Positions 8,856 to 18,039 of a stretch of 64,000 nt of DNA are shown piece after piece (position 1 is the first letter of the stretch; each line of letters begins with the position of its first letter). Below the pieces are notes generated by a model. It saw only the letters and a list, made by a program, of their open reading frames with translations, made no database searches and was not told where the DNA came from. The translations under genes were made by a program, and so were the position numbers. Source of the DNA: Endozoicomonas sp965196975 (GTDB lineage Bacteria; Pseudomonadota; Gammaproteobacteria; Pseudomonadales; Endozoicomonadaceae); NCBI RefSeq assembly GCF_965196975.1, contig NZ_OZ239981.1, positions 2,976,001-3,040,000 on the forward strand, in the 5' to 3' direction.

Positions 8856-9601
8856 TTGTCTCCTTTACGTGGCATCAGGAAAGAGAGCGCCCAGTCCTGG
8901 GAACCCTGCAGTTTGTTCTGGTTGATCGCAGCGGCCGGGTCAACATTCTTCGGGCAAACTTCAGAACAGTAGCCGACAAAAGTACAGGACCAGACACCAT
9001 TTTTGCCTTGAATCACTTCAGTTCGCTGTTCGTAGCCATCATCACGACTGTCCAGGTTGTAACGGTGACCCAGGGCAATCACTGCCGGTCCGGTGAACAA
9101 TGGATTCAAGCCCATCTGTGGGCACGCGGAGTAGCAGAGCATGCAGTTGATGCACATGGAGAACTGCTTATAAAGGCCCAGCTGCTGAGGAGTCTGCTTA
9201 TTCACACCCTCTTCAACCGGCTTCTCCATCGCATTGATGATGTAAGGTTTCACTGACTCAAGCTTCTTAATGAAGTCTTCAGAGTCAATCACCAGGTCCT
9301 TTTCAATCGGGAAGTTAGCCAGTGGTTCTACCCGGATGGTGTTCGGATAGTAATCCCGCAGGAAGGTTTCACAGCCCAGCTTTGGTGTGCCGTTAATGAC
9401 CATGCCACAGCTGCCGCATACCGCCATACGGCAGGACCAGCGGTAAGCCAGCGTAGAGTCCAGTTCGTCCTTGATATGCTCAAGGGCATCCAGCATGGAC
9501 CAGGCTTCCACATAAGGAATAGTAAAAGTGCCAAACGTCGGCTTGTCATCGGTTTCCGGGTTGTAACGCAGAATCTCGATGGTTATGGTTTTATCACTCA
9601 T
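8852..9601 (-). CDS. frdB: Fumarate reductase iron-sulfur subunit
   Basis: The 249-residue protein carries the plant-type [2Fe-2S] motif SCRMAVCGSCGM in its N-terminal half. Two C-terminal ferredoxin-type motifs, CINCMLCYSACP and CTFVGYCSEVCPKNVDP, bind the [3Fe-4S] and [4Fe-4S] clusters. It passes electrons from the membrane subunits to the flavin in FrdA. The gene follows frdA after 11 bp and overlaps frdC by four bases, in the canonical frdABCD order. Confidence 0.95.
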   Translation of the reverse strand: MSDKTITIEILRYNPETDDKPTFGTFTIPYVEAWSMLDALEHIKDELDSTLAYRWSCRMAVCGSCGMVINGTPKLGCETFLRDYYPNTIRVEPLANFPIEKDLVIDSEDFIKKLESVKPYIINAMEKPVEEGVNKQTPQQLGLYKQFSMCINCMLCYSACPQMGLNPLFTGPAVIALGHRYNLDSRDDGYEQRTEVIQGKNGVWSCTFVGYCSEVCPKNVDPAAAINQNKLQGSQDWALSFLMPRKGDK

Positions 9602-9612
9602 GACAGGCCTCC

Positions 9613-11388
9613 TTACTTCCCTTCACCGTTTTTCTCAGCCGCCGCGCCATATACGCGCTCTTCTGGCTGGAATCGGGTTACATTAACGTCTTCATATTCC
9701 AGACGAGGCTTGGCATCACCGTTAAAGAAGGTGATGGAGTGTTTCAGGAAGTTGACGTCATCACGGGCTTCGAAACCATCAATACGCTGGTGCGCACCAC
9801 GGGATTCCTTACGTTCAACACCACCAATGGCCATACACTCAGCAACCATCAGGGAGCTTTGCAGTTCAAAGGCCTGCAGGAGTTCGGTATTGAAGACCTT
9901 ACTCTTGTCTTCTACCTTCACATTCTTGAAGCGATCACGCAGCTCGGAGATTTTGTCCAGACCGGCCTGCATCTCTTCGCCCACTCGGTAAATACCAAAG
10001 CTGTCTTCCATGGATTTCACCATTTCATGACGCAGGTGAGACGCTTTTTCAGTACCGTTGGCATTACGCAGACTTTCGATAGCCGCCAGGTGCGCTTTTG
10101 CCTGATCCAGCAATTTACTTTCATCAGACATTACATTCTGACTGGCGAAATCAGCAGCACTTTCACCGGCAACCTTGCCAAAGACCACTGTTTCTGCCAG
10201 AGAGTTAGAACCGAGACGGTTCGCACCGTGCATACCTACGCTGGCACATTCACCCGCAGCGAACAAACCTGCCAGATCGGTGGCACAATTGATGTCCGTT
10301 CTGACACCACCCATGGTGTAGTGAACGGCAGGACGTACCGGAATTGGCTGATGAACCGGATCTACACCCAGGTAGTTTTTCGCCAGGGAACAGATCAATG
10401 GCAGACGCTCCATCAGCTTCTGCTCACCCAGGTGGCGCAGGTCAAGGTGAACCGCGTCACCCAGTGGGGTTTCAATGGTGCGGCCCTTACGCTGCTCCTG
10501 CCAGAATGCCTGGGAAAGCTTGTCACGCGGGCCCAACTCCATGTATTTGTTCTTTGGCTGACCAACCGGGGTTTCTGGTCCCAGACCGTAATCCTGCAGA
10601 TAGCGGTAACCATCCTTGTTCAACAGAATACCGCCTTCACCACGACAACCTTCTGTCATCAGTACACCAGATCCAGGCAGACCGGTTGGGTGGTACTGAA
10701 CAAACTCCATGTCACGCAGAGGTGCACCGGCACGCAAGGCCATGGCATGACCATCACCGGTAACGATGGCACCATTGGTGTTGAAACGGAAAATACGACC
10801 AGAGCCGCCTGTTGCCAGAACGACCGATTTCGCGAGGAAGACTATGGGTTCACCCGTTTTCACTTCGATGGCGACTACGCCCTGTGCACGACCATCCTCC
10901 ATGATCAGGTCAGTCGCAAAATACTCATCGAAGCGTTCAATGGATGGGTACTTGGTGGACGTCTGGAACAGCGTGTGAAGCATATGGAAGCCAGACTTGT
11001 CTGCAGCAAACCAGGTACGCTCGATTTTCATACCACCAAAGGCACGAACGTTTACGTCACCATCGTCCTTACGGTTCCAGGGACAGCCCCAGTGCTCCAG
11101 GCGGATCATCTCTTCCGTGGCGTGGGAAACAAAGTAATCCACAACATCCTGATCGCAGAGCCAGTCACCACCGGCAACCGTATCCACAAAATGGTTTTCC
11201 AGAGAGTCATGATCCTGAATCACACCGGCGGAACCACCCTCAGCGGCAACCGTGTGACTGCGCATCGGATAGACTTTGGAAATCAGTGCTACTTTCAGCT
11301 CAGGATTCTTTTCTGCAACGGCAATCGCAGCCCGAAGACCGGCACCTCCGGCACCGACGATGGCTACATCCGCCTTTATGACCTGCAT
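9613..11388 (-). CDS. frdA: Fumarate reductase flavoprotein subunit
   Basis: This 591-residue flavoprotein catalyses reduction of fumarate to succinate with covalently bound FAD. The dinucleotide-binding motif AIVGAGGAGLRAAIA is at the N-terminus. SHTVAAEGGSAG holds the histidine that links FAD. GVRTDINCATDLAGLFAAGE and the HGANRLGSNSLAE segment are also family hallmarks. The ATG at 11388 is chosen by alignment to known FrdA starts and by an AGAGG site seven bases upstream. Together with FrdBCD and the DcuB transporter 43 kb away it supports anaerobic fumarate respiration. A long open frame on the opposite strand is a by-product of codon use. Confidence 0.95.
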   Translation of the reverse strand: MQVIKADVAIVGAGGAGLRAAIAVAEKNPELKVALISKVYPMRSHTVAAEGGSAGVIQDHDSLENHFVDTVAGGDWLCDQDVVDYFVSHATEEMIRLEHWGCPWNRKDDGDVNVRAFGGMKIERTWFAADKSGFHMLHTLFQTSTKYPSIERFDEYFATDLIMEDGRAQGVVAIEVKTGEPIVFLAKSVVLATGGSGRIFRFNTNGAIVTGDGHAMALRAGAPLRDMEFVQYHPTGLPGSGVLMTEGCRGEGGILLNKDGYRYLQDYGLGPETPVGQPKNKYMELGPRDKLSQAFWQEQRKGRTIETPLGDAVHLDLRHLGEQKLMERLPLICSLAKNYLGVDPVHQPIPVRPAVHYTMGGVRTDINCATDLAGLFAAGECASVGMHGANRLGSNSLAETVVFGKVAGESAADFASQNVMSDESKLLDQAKAHLAAIESLRNANGTEKASHLRHEMVKSMEDSFGIYRVGEEMQAGLDKISELRDRFKNVKVEDKSKVFNTELLQAFELQSSLMVAECMAIGGVERKESRGAHQRIDGFEARDDVNFLKHSITFFNGDAKPRLEYEDVNVTRFQPEERVYGAAAEKNGEGK

Positions 11389-11678
11389 ACGCAAACCTCT
11401 ACCACCATTCACCACCACCCCAAACAGGGATAGCCAGCGAACTGGCTAAATTGAATAATTAGAGAAGGGTTAAAAATCTAGTACTGGAGTTTATATAACC
11501 CAAAAATTAAAGCCATTGACATAGAACAAAAATAAATCAATTTTTCGGAAAAACCATATTTTTAATATGGACAAATAGGATCAACCACTATAAACAACCG
11601 CTTAAATTTTAAGGTATGCAGATTTATTGTTTAATTAACAACAGGTTCGCTTTTAATTATTAACTTACGCAGAAAAAC
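11389..11678. other. frdA upstream region and permease 3' flank
   Basis: This very AT-rich stretch must contain the frd promoter. Half-sites such as TTGAC and ATCAA occur, but no properly spaced FNR box (TTGAT-N4-ATCAA) was found. A short CCATAT/ATATGG inverted repeat occurs near 11550-11567. No gene is visible. Confidence 0.5.
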
Positions 11679-12881
11679 CTATAGCCTGGAAATAAATTGA
11701 GACAGAATGATGATACAGCCAAACACAAAACAGGCTGACATCAAAATGGTCCCTCCTGGTGCCCGAAACAGGTTTTCATAGTCCGGCTTCTTTCGCAAAA
11801 CATAGACCATGGCCGTAGGCAGAAGGATGGCCAGAATGGCCAGGGCAACGGCAGCATAACCCAGGGCTGCAACAAAACCATCCGGAAACATAATGGCAAT
11901 AATAACCGGTGGAATAAATGTGACCAGAGCGGTTTGCAGGCGGTGGATTCGGGTATCTGCTCTTTGTAATAAGTTGGCAAGATAATCAAACAGCCCAAGA
12001 GCTACGCCTAATACGGATGTTAGTAATGCCAGATCTGAAAACAAATACAGAATGGTATGGACATCTTTGTCACTGCTTAATGCTGAAATCAAATGGGCCG
12101 TTGCACCGGATGACTGGCTGATTCTCAATAACAGGCCTTCCGGTAATACCCCCATCACAGCCACCAGCCACAATGTATAGACCACCAGCGGGATCAAGGT
12201 TGCTAAAAGAAAAATGAGGGGAATGTGTTTCAACTGCTTCTTTTGATAAATGATAATACTGGGAATACCACCATGATAACCGAACGAAGTAAATATGACG
12301 GGTATTGCAGCCAGAATCGATAGATATTCAACCTTCGCCGTATGCACCATACTCTCATAACGTACCGAAGGTGCCAGTGAAATCAGAGCTAGAACGAAAG
12401 TAACGATCATCAGGGTGAAAAAGATACGGTTGATTAGATCCACAGCCCGAGTACTGTAGTAAACAAAAGCACCGGCAATCAGAGCAAAGAATATTACGCA
12501 CAGTTGAGAGGATGCCCCGGGAACTGCTAACTGAACGTACTGGGCCAGTAATGATCCCCCTCCGGAAAAGTATGCGGACATCAACGCGTAAAAAAGCCCA
12601 AGAGGTGCGATTGCAGAAAGAACCTTCCCTAACCGCCCTAATGTTCTGCTGGCCATGGTGTACAAATTACAGCCTGGCTTGATGGCAACATTGGCCTCAA
12701 AGGCATAAAGAGCGGAGATAACGGCAAAGAATGCCGTTACTGCAAAAATACTCATCACCGGCATCAGACCAGTGCTGGCTGATACCAGTGGCAAAGCAAG
12801 CATGCCTGCACCTATTGCCGTTCCTGCCAAAATTAAAGCACTGCCAATTACGGAAGAACGACTTGGTTCAGACATAAGCAA
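11679..12881 (-). CDS. Aromatic amino-acid permease of the HAAAP family (TyrP/Mtr-like)
   Basis: The 400-residue protein has about eleven membrane helices. The N-terminal motif GSALILAGTAIGAGMLALP is characteristic of the hydroxy/aromatic amino acid permease family, as are the Phe/Tyr-rich second half and SFGYHGGIPSI. These proton symporters import tyrosine or tryptophan across the inner membrane. The choice between TyrP and Mtr specificity cannot be made from sequence, although TyrP-like is my preference. The second ATG (codon 3) may be the true start. It is a single-gene unit beside the IS982-type element. Confidence 0.88.
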   Translation of the reverse strand: MLMSEPSRSSVIGSALILAGTAIGAGMLALPLVSASTGLMPVMSIFAVTAFFAVISALYAFEANVAIKPGCNLYTMASRTLGRLGKVLSAIAPLGLFYALMSAYFSGGGSLLAQYVQLAVPGASSQLCVIFFALIAGAFVYYSTRAVDLINRIFFTLMIVTFVLALISLAPSVRYESMVHTAKVEYLSILAAIPVIFTSFGYHGGIPSIIIYQKKQLKHIPLIFLLATLIPLVVYTLWLVAVMGVLPEGLLLRISQSSGATAHLISALSSDKDVHTILYLFSDLALLTSVLGVALGLFDYLANLLQRADTRIHRLQTALVTFIPPVIIAIMFPDGFVAALGYAAVALAILAILLPTAMVYVLRKKPDYENLFRAPGGTILMSACFVFGCIIILSQFISRL

Positions 12882-13114
12882 GCACCTTCACTGAATATAA
12901 ATTTCAGTGATAAAGATAGGGGAATTTAACAAAGATGCTCGCCTATTTATGTCCCGTTGGACAAAGCCAGTCGCTAGTGTGGATAAATACTGCTTATTTC
13001 AAATTGAAATATTTTACAGGTACGCCATGTGCGACTTTTAGGTTTGCATAAGGAGACATGACTGATCCTGCTTTCTGCTATTAAAAGCAGTAGAAAGCAA
13101 AGAAGGTTTCAGTC

Positions 13115-14005
13115 ATGCCCGTTGAAGAGTTTATCACTACAGTCTACTGCTTGATCGACGATTTGGTAAAAGAGCTTTTTCCTGTACCACTGCGACTTCG
13201 AGGGTTTCCACCAAAGCTCACTGATAGTGAAGCGATCACCATGGAAGTTGTCGGTGAATGGCTTGGGCATCATAAGGACACTGAGATTTGGAAGTATTTT
13301 ACCCGACACTGGCGACACCTGTTTCCTGACATTCCTTCACGCTCGGCATTTGTCAAACAGGCCGCCAACTTATGGCATGTGAAACAACGACTGCAAATTC
13401 GTATAGTCCAGATGATGCATGCAGATAATGCAGATATCCATTTAATCGATGGTTTTCCGATTGATGTTGTCGTCAGAACCCGTGCACCACAGAGCCGTAT
13501 CTTTAAAGCTGAGGCTGGTTATGGTTACTGCGCTTCCAAGGACAAGAAGTTCTATGGCTTTCAGGGGCATTTGCTGGTTGAAGCACGAGGGATTCCTGTG
13601 GGTTTTACTCTGACCGCAGCGAACGTAGATGAGCGTGATGCAGCCTATGACATGCTCGAGACCATTTCTGGCCTCTTGCTTGGCGATAAGGGCTATATAA
13701 GGCCTGAGTTTAAAGCTGATTGTCAGGAATTAGGTATTGATCTTCAGACGCCACTGAGAAAAAACATGCAAGATGAACGTCCGAAGTCGTTTGTAAAGCT
13801 GGTATTACGGGTACGACGGAGAATAGAAACAGTGATAGGTCAATTGACAGAGCGCTTTGAAATAGAAAAGTGCCATTGTCGAGATAGATGGCATATGACA
13901 TCACGTATCGCTCGGAAGTTACTGGCACATAATATTGGTTCTTATCTGAATATAATTGCTGGTCGTCCTGCAATACAGTTTGAGAACCTTATTTCCGAAG
14001 ATTAA
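13115..14005 (+). CDS. IS982-family transposase
   Basis: This 296-residue transposase appears complete. Candidate DDE residues are visible in IHLIDGFPIDVV (first Asp), LLGDKGYI (second Asp) and RRRIETVIGQLTERF (Glu). The KFYGFQGHLLVEARGIPVGF segment is typical of the IS982 family. The frame is intact, so the element may still be active. It is enclosed by terminal inverted repeats and a 7-bp target duplication. Confidence 0.9.
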   Translation: MPVEEFITTVYCLIDDLVKELFPVPLRLRGFPPKLTDSEAITMEVVGEWLGHHKDTEIWKYFTRHWRHLFPDIPSRSAFVKQAANLWHVKQRLQIRIVQMMHADNADIHLIDGFPIDVVVRTRAPQSRIFKAEAGYGYCASKDKKFYGFQGHLLVEARGIPVGFTLTAANVDERDAAYDMLETISGLLLGDKGYIRPEFKADCQELGIDLQTPLRKNMQDERPKSFVKLVLRVRRRIETVIGQLTERFEIEKCHCRDRWHMTSRIARKLLAHNIGSYLNIIAGRPAIQFENLISED

Positions 14006-14063
14006 AAAACGGAAAGCAAATAATTGCGTGATTTTGAAGATACAACTTGGACTTACCATCATG

Positions 14064-14233
14064 CTAGCCCGGATATTTCATAAACGTGCTCCCGTTCTCG
14101 CTTGTCCTTTGCCGCCCTAAGGGAGTTTTGCTCGGTCGACCGTACTCCCCGGTACGGCACTCCCTCACAAAATCCCTTAGGGCGACAAAGTCCTGCCCGA
14201 GATTCGGGGCAGTTTATGAAATATCCGGGCTAG
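14064..14233. repeat. MITE-like palindromic element inserted in the IS982 copy
   Basis: A perfect 22-bp terminal inverted repeat lies at 14064-14085 and 14212-14233, with core GCCCGGATATTTCATAAAC. The TA dinucleotides just inside its ends (14065-14066 and 14231-14232) could be a target duplication, which gives a 164-bp body. The interior holds further inverted repeats (GCCCTAAGGGA against TCCCTTAGGGC, and GTACCCCGGTAC-like) and no gene. The shape suits a non-autonomous element moved by an IS630/mariner-like transposase. That assignment is an inference. Confidence 0.7.
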
Positions 14234-14304
14234 TAATTTGAGATAGTTTCAGACAAAGTCGCACATCGCGTTACAGGTTAAAAATGGTAGGCTGCCAAAA
14301 TTGA

Positions 14305-14964
14305 TTATGGCGCTTTATTGGCCATTTCAGCTTCCCGGGTACGAGCGGCTATGGATTTAAGACTATCAAATCTTTTTTGCAGCGCCATCAGCTGAACATT
14401 GACACTGGCATCGACAACACCAATCTCACTTTCCATAATGCAGTCACCCGTGGTCAATCGGGGATCAGCCACCAGATCAATAAAACCAACCCCTTTATAC
14501 TCTGCCAAAATCATATTCAAGCGAGCCTGCACAGCACTGTATTGCGCAGGAGGAATTCGGATAGTTACATGCTTCTCATTGCGGACATGCTGAAGGGCAT
14601 TCTTTACCAGATTAATAGCCAGTTCTTCCTGATTGAACTCACCAACAATTTTTTTAACACCAGAAAGAAGAATACTGGCCAGAGTATCCTCAATATCCGA
14701 CAAGTAATTGATGGTTCTACTAACCACTTTCAGCATATGATCAGTCTGTTCAGCCTTACTCTCAGCCAGCCCATCCTGATAGCCCCGTTTCTTTTCCTGC
14801 TCATACGCTTTTCGTGCTTCTTCAACAATTCCCGCCGCCTGTTGCTGCGCAGCTTTAATTATTTCCTGAGCCTCAAGATAAACGACGTAGTCATCTGCCT
14901 TCAGAACTCTGCAGGTTGGATCCAGTTCTAACTGGAAATTATTCAGGATAACAGGTGCCGCCAC
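14305..14964 (-). CDS. sctL: Type III secretion stator protein SctL (YscL/HrpE-like)
   Basis: The 219-residue protein begins with a short hydrophobic segment. It has a long charged coiled coil (about residues 30-75, with QQQAAGIVEEARKAYEQEKK) and a C-terminal domain related to flagellar FliH and ATPase stator subunits. SctL links the secretion ATPase SctN to the cytoplasmic sorting platform. It starts with GTG, and its start overlaps the end of sctK by 22 bases, as expected for an operon. No sctN follows, because the IS982 element and then a permease gene are next. Confidence 0.85.
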   Translation of the reverse strand: MAAPVILNNFQLELDPTCRVLKADDYVVYLEAQEIIKAAQQQAAGIVEEARKAYEQEKKRGYQDGLAESKAEQTDHMLKVVSRTINYLSDIEDTLASILLSGVKKIVGEFNQEELAINLVKNALQHVRNEKHVTIRIPPAQYSAVQARLNMILAEYKGVGFIDLVADPRLTTGDCIMESEIGVVDASVNVQLMALQKRFDSLKSIAARTREAEMANKAP

Positions 14965-15635
14965 TGTCGATTCACCTCTTTGTGAGTTTTCACCAGTAAC
15001 TTCACACTCTGAGGCTGACTCAACCCTCCCGCTTCCGGGGAGCTAAGCGCCTTCTTCCAGCTACTGGGCATCTTTAAAATAAGCCTTTGTCGAAAAGCAC
15101 CTGGTAAGTCAGAAAATGCCGTAGCAATGACTTGCTGCCCACTGGCAACCAGGTAAGTTTTAAACCGATCAAGGTGCTTCCAGTCAATAAGCAAACTGGG
15201 CCCAGCTTTTTCAGAAGCTCTACTGATGAACTGTGCTTTTTTCACAGCAAATCGATAAGCCTCATCTCCCAGACATTTTTGCAAGGCAACACGTTCTTCC
15301 CTTCGGATAACGGAGCGAATGGTGCCCTCATTCAATACAAGCCCCAAATAAAAAGCCAGACGTTCAATCTCTTCGGCACTGGCAAATACAATACGCTTCT
15401 CAACTCGACTAAAGTCATAGTCAAAATCATGCCCAATACCAAATTTACTGAGTAAATAGCTGGAAATATTAAATTGTGCGGGCTTGCTGGATTTAAGCCC
15501 TTTAAGCAACCTGAAATGATCATCTGACTTCAGCCAGCTTGCATGAATATAGCGAATTGGAAAAAGGTTAAACTCAACCATGCGACTGAACAGACTTACT
15601 CCACTGTATTCCTCAAAAATATTGTTACTGTTCAT
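14943..15635 (-). CDS. sctK: Type III secretion sorting-platform protein SctK (YscK-like)
   Basis: The 230-residue protein is recognised by its position between sctJ and sctL and by the helical YscK-type sequence (FNLFPIRYIHASWL near the N-terminus, then AEEIERLAFYLGLVLNEG). SctK joins SctQ pods to the inner ring of the injectisome. The family is poorly conserved, so context carries much of the call. It overlaps sctL by 22 bases and is 99 bp downstream of sctJ. Confidence 0.8.
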   Translation of the reverse strand: MNSNNIFEEYSGVSLFSRMVEFNLFPIRYIHASWLKSDDHFRLLKGLKSSKPAQFNISSYLLSKFGIGHDFDYDFSRVEKRIVFASAEEIERLAFYLGLVLNEGTIRSVIRREERVALQKCLGDEAYRFAVKKAQFISRASEKAGPSLLIDWKHLDRFKTYLVASGQQVIATAFSDLPGAFRQRLILKMPSSWKKALSSPEAGGLSQPQSVKLLVKTHKEVNRQWRHLLS

Positions 15636-15734
15636 GCGTCATTTCACCCTAACCACATCCATTTACTTGCTTTAGTGACCCGGCTCATTCTTACGCTAAT
15701 CACGCTATTTCATGATCTTTTGAAATCAGGGCCT

Positions 15735-16526
15735 TTACTGGCTGTCAGCTGATTTTTTCTTTCTTTTCTTTTTCTGCTCCATCATCCAGTAAAAATAGCC
15801 ACAACCCCCAAGCGCTGCTACCAGCAAAAGCAGCAAGGAATAGACAACTAACCTGATCATGCCTGCCGAGTTGGGTGTAACATCGACGAACAGTACCGTC
15901 TCTGTCGAAGGTTTGGCAAAGCTACCAGAATTCAATCGAGTAGCAGGGAATAATGAAACCGTAATTTTTTCCAGTGAAAGCCCTTCTATACTGTTTGCGA
16001 CCAGTGTCTTGACTTTGGGGATCAATCCAGCAAGTTCCAGTTCAGGGGTATACTTGATGAAAACAGAAGCTGAGGAAGGGTAGTTCACATCGGTCAGGCT
16101 GTCTTGTTCCTGAGGTAAGACAACATGAACCCGAGCAGTCACCACACCATCAATCATGGACAGAGTGGATGACAACTCCTGAGACATGGAATAGGTATAT
16201 CGGGCTCTTTCTTCGGTTGGCGAAGAGATCAGTCCATCTTTTGGAAAGATATCACCAATAGAAGAATATTTTTCCTTCGGAAAACCAAGACTGCTCAAAA
16301 TCTTTATGGATCTTGCAACATCTGACCCATTCACCATCAAGGTTACAATCTTATCTTTATCCACCAGTTTTTCACTGGGGATGTCATTATCAATGAGAAT
16401 TGCCAGCATTTCATTGCCTTCCCTCTCATCAAGCCCGGAATAAAGCTCTACTTTACACCCCAGCAGAAAAAGGCTGACGATCAACAGCAGTGAATACCTG
16501 TAGCTTTGGACAAACCCCTGTTTCAT
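15735..16526 (-). CDS. sctJ: Type III secretion inner-ring lipoprotein SctJ (YscJ/PrgK/EscJ)
   Basis: The 263-residue lipoprotein has a signal peptide with lipobox LLGC (Cys24) and the conserved segment VELYSGLDEREGNEMLAIL that follows it. The periplasmic ring-building domains contain VARSIKILSSLGFP and the VTARVHVVLP motif. A C-terminal membrane helix (about residues 225-248) is followed by a very basic tail (KKKRKKKS). SctJ with SctD forms the inner-membrane ring of the injectisome. It is the first gene of the visible sctJKL cluster. The neighbours normally seen upstream (sctI and others) are absent. Confidence 0.92.
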   Translation of the reverse strand: MKQGFVQSYRYSLLLIVSLFLLGCKVELYSGLDEREGNEMLAILIDNDIPSEKLVDKDKIVTLMVNGSDVARSIKILSSLGFPKEKYSSIGDIFPKDGLISSPTEERARYTYSMSQELSSTLSMIDGVVTARVHVVLPQEQDSLTDVNYPSSASVFIKYTPELELAGLIPKVKTLVANSIEGLSLEKITVSLFPATRLNSGSFAKPSTETVLFVDVTPNSAGMIRLVVYSLLLLLVAALGGCGYFYWMMEQKKKRKKKSADSQ

Positions 16527-17058
16527 GACAAGGCAACCTTATAGACGTTAAAATACATTGCTCTTACTTTTAACGGCCAGCTGCGCAAAAAAATTATAAT
16601 TTCCGGAATTTTGTTTTCGACAAGATCAATCAGGAGGGAAACCGAAGGAAAAGGTCTGTAGCCCTCCTTCGGTAAAGGTAGAAATATAACTCACTGGTTA
16701 CGCATCAGTAAAACTCAATCATCAACCCTTAAATACCCCACCAAATACTCCATAAAAATCAATTATATATTTGATCAAGTAGACAACAATATACTCTTTA
16801 ACTAAAAATGGTACACATTTATTGGTACACAAATCACCATTATTTTCATTCTCTCACTCACAAAACTATCGACAATTATTTGATTGAAAGAACACGCATC
16901 AGCCATTAAAACCGGGATAATAATCTGTATTTTTAAAGATCAAGTCTCTTTCAATATTGAGTGAGCGTGTTTTGTCCCCCTGCCTCAGGTATGTTGCAGC
17001 AGGAATCCAGGCTTGGTGTACCAATGATTTTGAGTAGCCCTCATCCTTCATCATAAGC
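16527..17058. other. Intergenic region upstream of sctJ
   Basis: About 530 AT-rich bases hold no convincing gene. A strong inverted repeat (ACCGAAGGA at 16641-16649 with TCCTTCGGT at 16665-16673, with an overlapping GGAGGG/CCCTCC pair) could form an RNA hairpin or a terminator for a transcript entering from the right. The sctJKL promoter should be near its left end. Confidence 0.45.
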
Positions 17059-17268
17059 TCAATTCCAGTCTGCAGGACTTATCCCAAGCTTGCTCAGCTC
17101 CTTTATAAAATATGGGTCTGCCACTCTTACGAGACCAGTTATAAAAAGCCATAGGATTTGGTACTTAAATTTACAATAAACCGGCGTCAAGGAATCAGCT
17201 CCCTGTTCCAGAACATCATTAACTGTGCGTTTCCCGGTCAGAATATTGTCGATCACCAGATATTCCAT
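17059..17268 (-). CDS. Small protein of unknown function (69 aa)
   Basis: The ATG at 17268 is preferred because TTGGAG lies six bases before it. A start eight codons upstream has no ribosome-binding site. The product has one central hydrophobic segment (QILWLFITGLVRVA) and no known domain. It could be a fragment of a larger protein or a small secreted or membrane protein near the type III genes. No function is proposed. Confidence 0.4.
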   Translation of the reverse strand: MEYLVIDNILTGKRTVNDVLEQGADSLTPVYCKFKYQILWLFITGLVRVADPYFIKELSKLGISPADWN

Positions 17269-17400
17269 ACTGACTCCAAGTCCGAGAGCCATATGCGTTT
17301 GTCAATACCAGGCAATTAATGGCAGACTATCGAACGGGGCGATTTTCCCCTCTGTTTCATCAGCCAAAGCACAGCTCTAAAGAATAATAAGGATGGCGAC

Positions 17401-17700
17401 ATGTCGGATTTCGAAGTGGGTTCGGTGATTCGTTATACAGGAGACTCTACCCACAATCTTGAGACGGGTGAGGTTGGACTGGTTTTTCACTTTTTAGAGT
17501 CAGAGGACGGGGAGGCTGAGTTATTGGTGGCTTTCTCCAATGACAGTGTTCAAGACTTCAATACGCTCGACAGTGATGACCTTGAATTTCTTTTTGTATT
17601 CGACGATTTTGAACTTATGGAGCAACTCTCAGAGTCTGTTGAGGATGGTCAGGGGGTTCCTCCCGAAGTCATCGACTTTCTGAACGAAGTTTCTGGATAA
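17401..17700 (+). CDS. Small acidic protein of unknown function (99 aa)
   Basis: The ATG follows an AAGGATGG ribosome-binding region. The protein is strikingly acidic, with many Asp and Glu residues and few basic ones. The start (GSVIRYTGDST followed by GEVGLVF) suggests a small beta-barrel. No domain is recognised. Two further small genes follow on the same strand at short spacing (29 bp and 7 bp), so the three probably form an operon. Confidence 0.6.
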   Translation: MSDFEVGSVIRYTGDSTHNLETGEVGLVFHFLESEDGEAELLVAFSNDSVQDFNTLDSDDLEFLFVFDDFELMEQLSESVEDGQGVPPEVIDFLNEVSG

Positions 17701-17729
17701 AACCATGGCGGTCCTGCAGGGAGGCAGAT

Positions 17730-18032
17730 ATGACAAGACCGAGAGTGCCAGTCAGTTTTAATGGCAGGAGCACTGAGCAATGTCCGCACTGTGGCAAGAC
17801 GCGGCCTGTAGTGGATTTTTCGGAAGCTATGCATTCGCTGGATGCGTTAAAACGGCAGGAAGTGTTCCTGTCTCCTGAATTTCCAGATTGTTGTGAACCC
17901 CTTCGCTCAGAGGTTGAGCTTGAGTATGTGGCTCTGGCTCATGCACGTTTAAATGTTGTGCTGATTGATGATCGGGACGATGATTCGTTGTCATTGGCAA
18001 CACCACCGGAAAGTTCTGGGCAGCCCCATTAA
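17730..18032 (+). CDS. Small protein with one CxxC zinc-binding-like motif (100 aa)
   Basis: The motif EQCPHCGKTRPV near residue 18 looks like half of a zinc ribbon, and a later DCCEP offers further cysteines. The C-terminal part is acidic. It is preceded by the acidic 99-residue gene and followed after seven bases by another small Cys-containing protein, which supports an operon. No function is recognised. Confidence 0.55.
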   Translation: MTRPRVPVSFNGRSTEQCPHCGKTRPVVDFSEAMHSLDALKRQEVFLSPEFPDCCEPLRSEVELEYVALAHARLNVVLIDDRDDDSLSLATPPESSGQPH

Positions 18033-18039
18033 GGTAGGT

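Larger units (their letters stand above)
13022..14271 (+). mobile_element. IS982-family insertion sequence with nested MITE
   Basis: The ends form imperfect inverted repeats (ACGCCATGTGCGACTTT on the left, with one mismatch on the right). They are flanked by the 7-bp target duplication TACAGGT at 13015-13021 and 14272-14278. The element is 1250 bp. Its single transposase gene is intact. About 165 bp of the 3' part is a second, nested repeat, and without it the length (about 1084 bp) fits the family. The insertion lies 27 bp from the end of sctL. Confidence 0.88.

Noticed and set aside
8096..11388. Reading the operon as succinate dehydrogenase
   Set aside because: The gene order flavoprotein, iron-sulfur, then two small anchor subunits, and the FrdC/FrdD signatures, fit quinol:fumarate reductase.
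9739..11433. A 564-codon open frame on the plus strand opposite frdA
   Set aside because: It is exactly antisense to frdA, has no protein-like features, and results from codon use in the real gene.
11419..11600. Possible FNR box upstream of frdA (TTGAC and ATCAA half-sites)
   Set aside because: The half-sites are about 15 bases apart instead of four, so they do not form a box.
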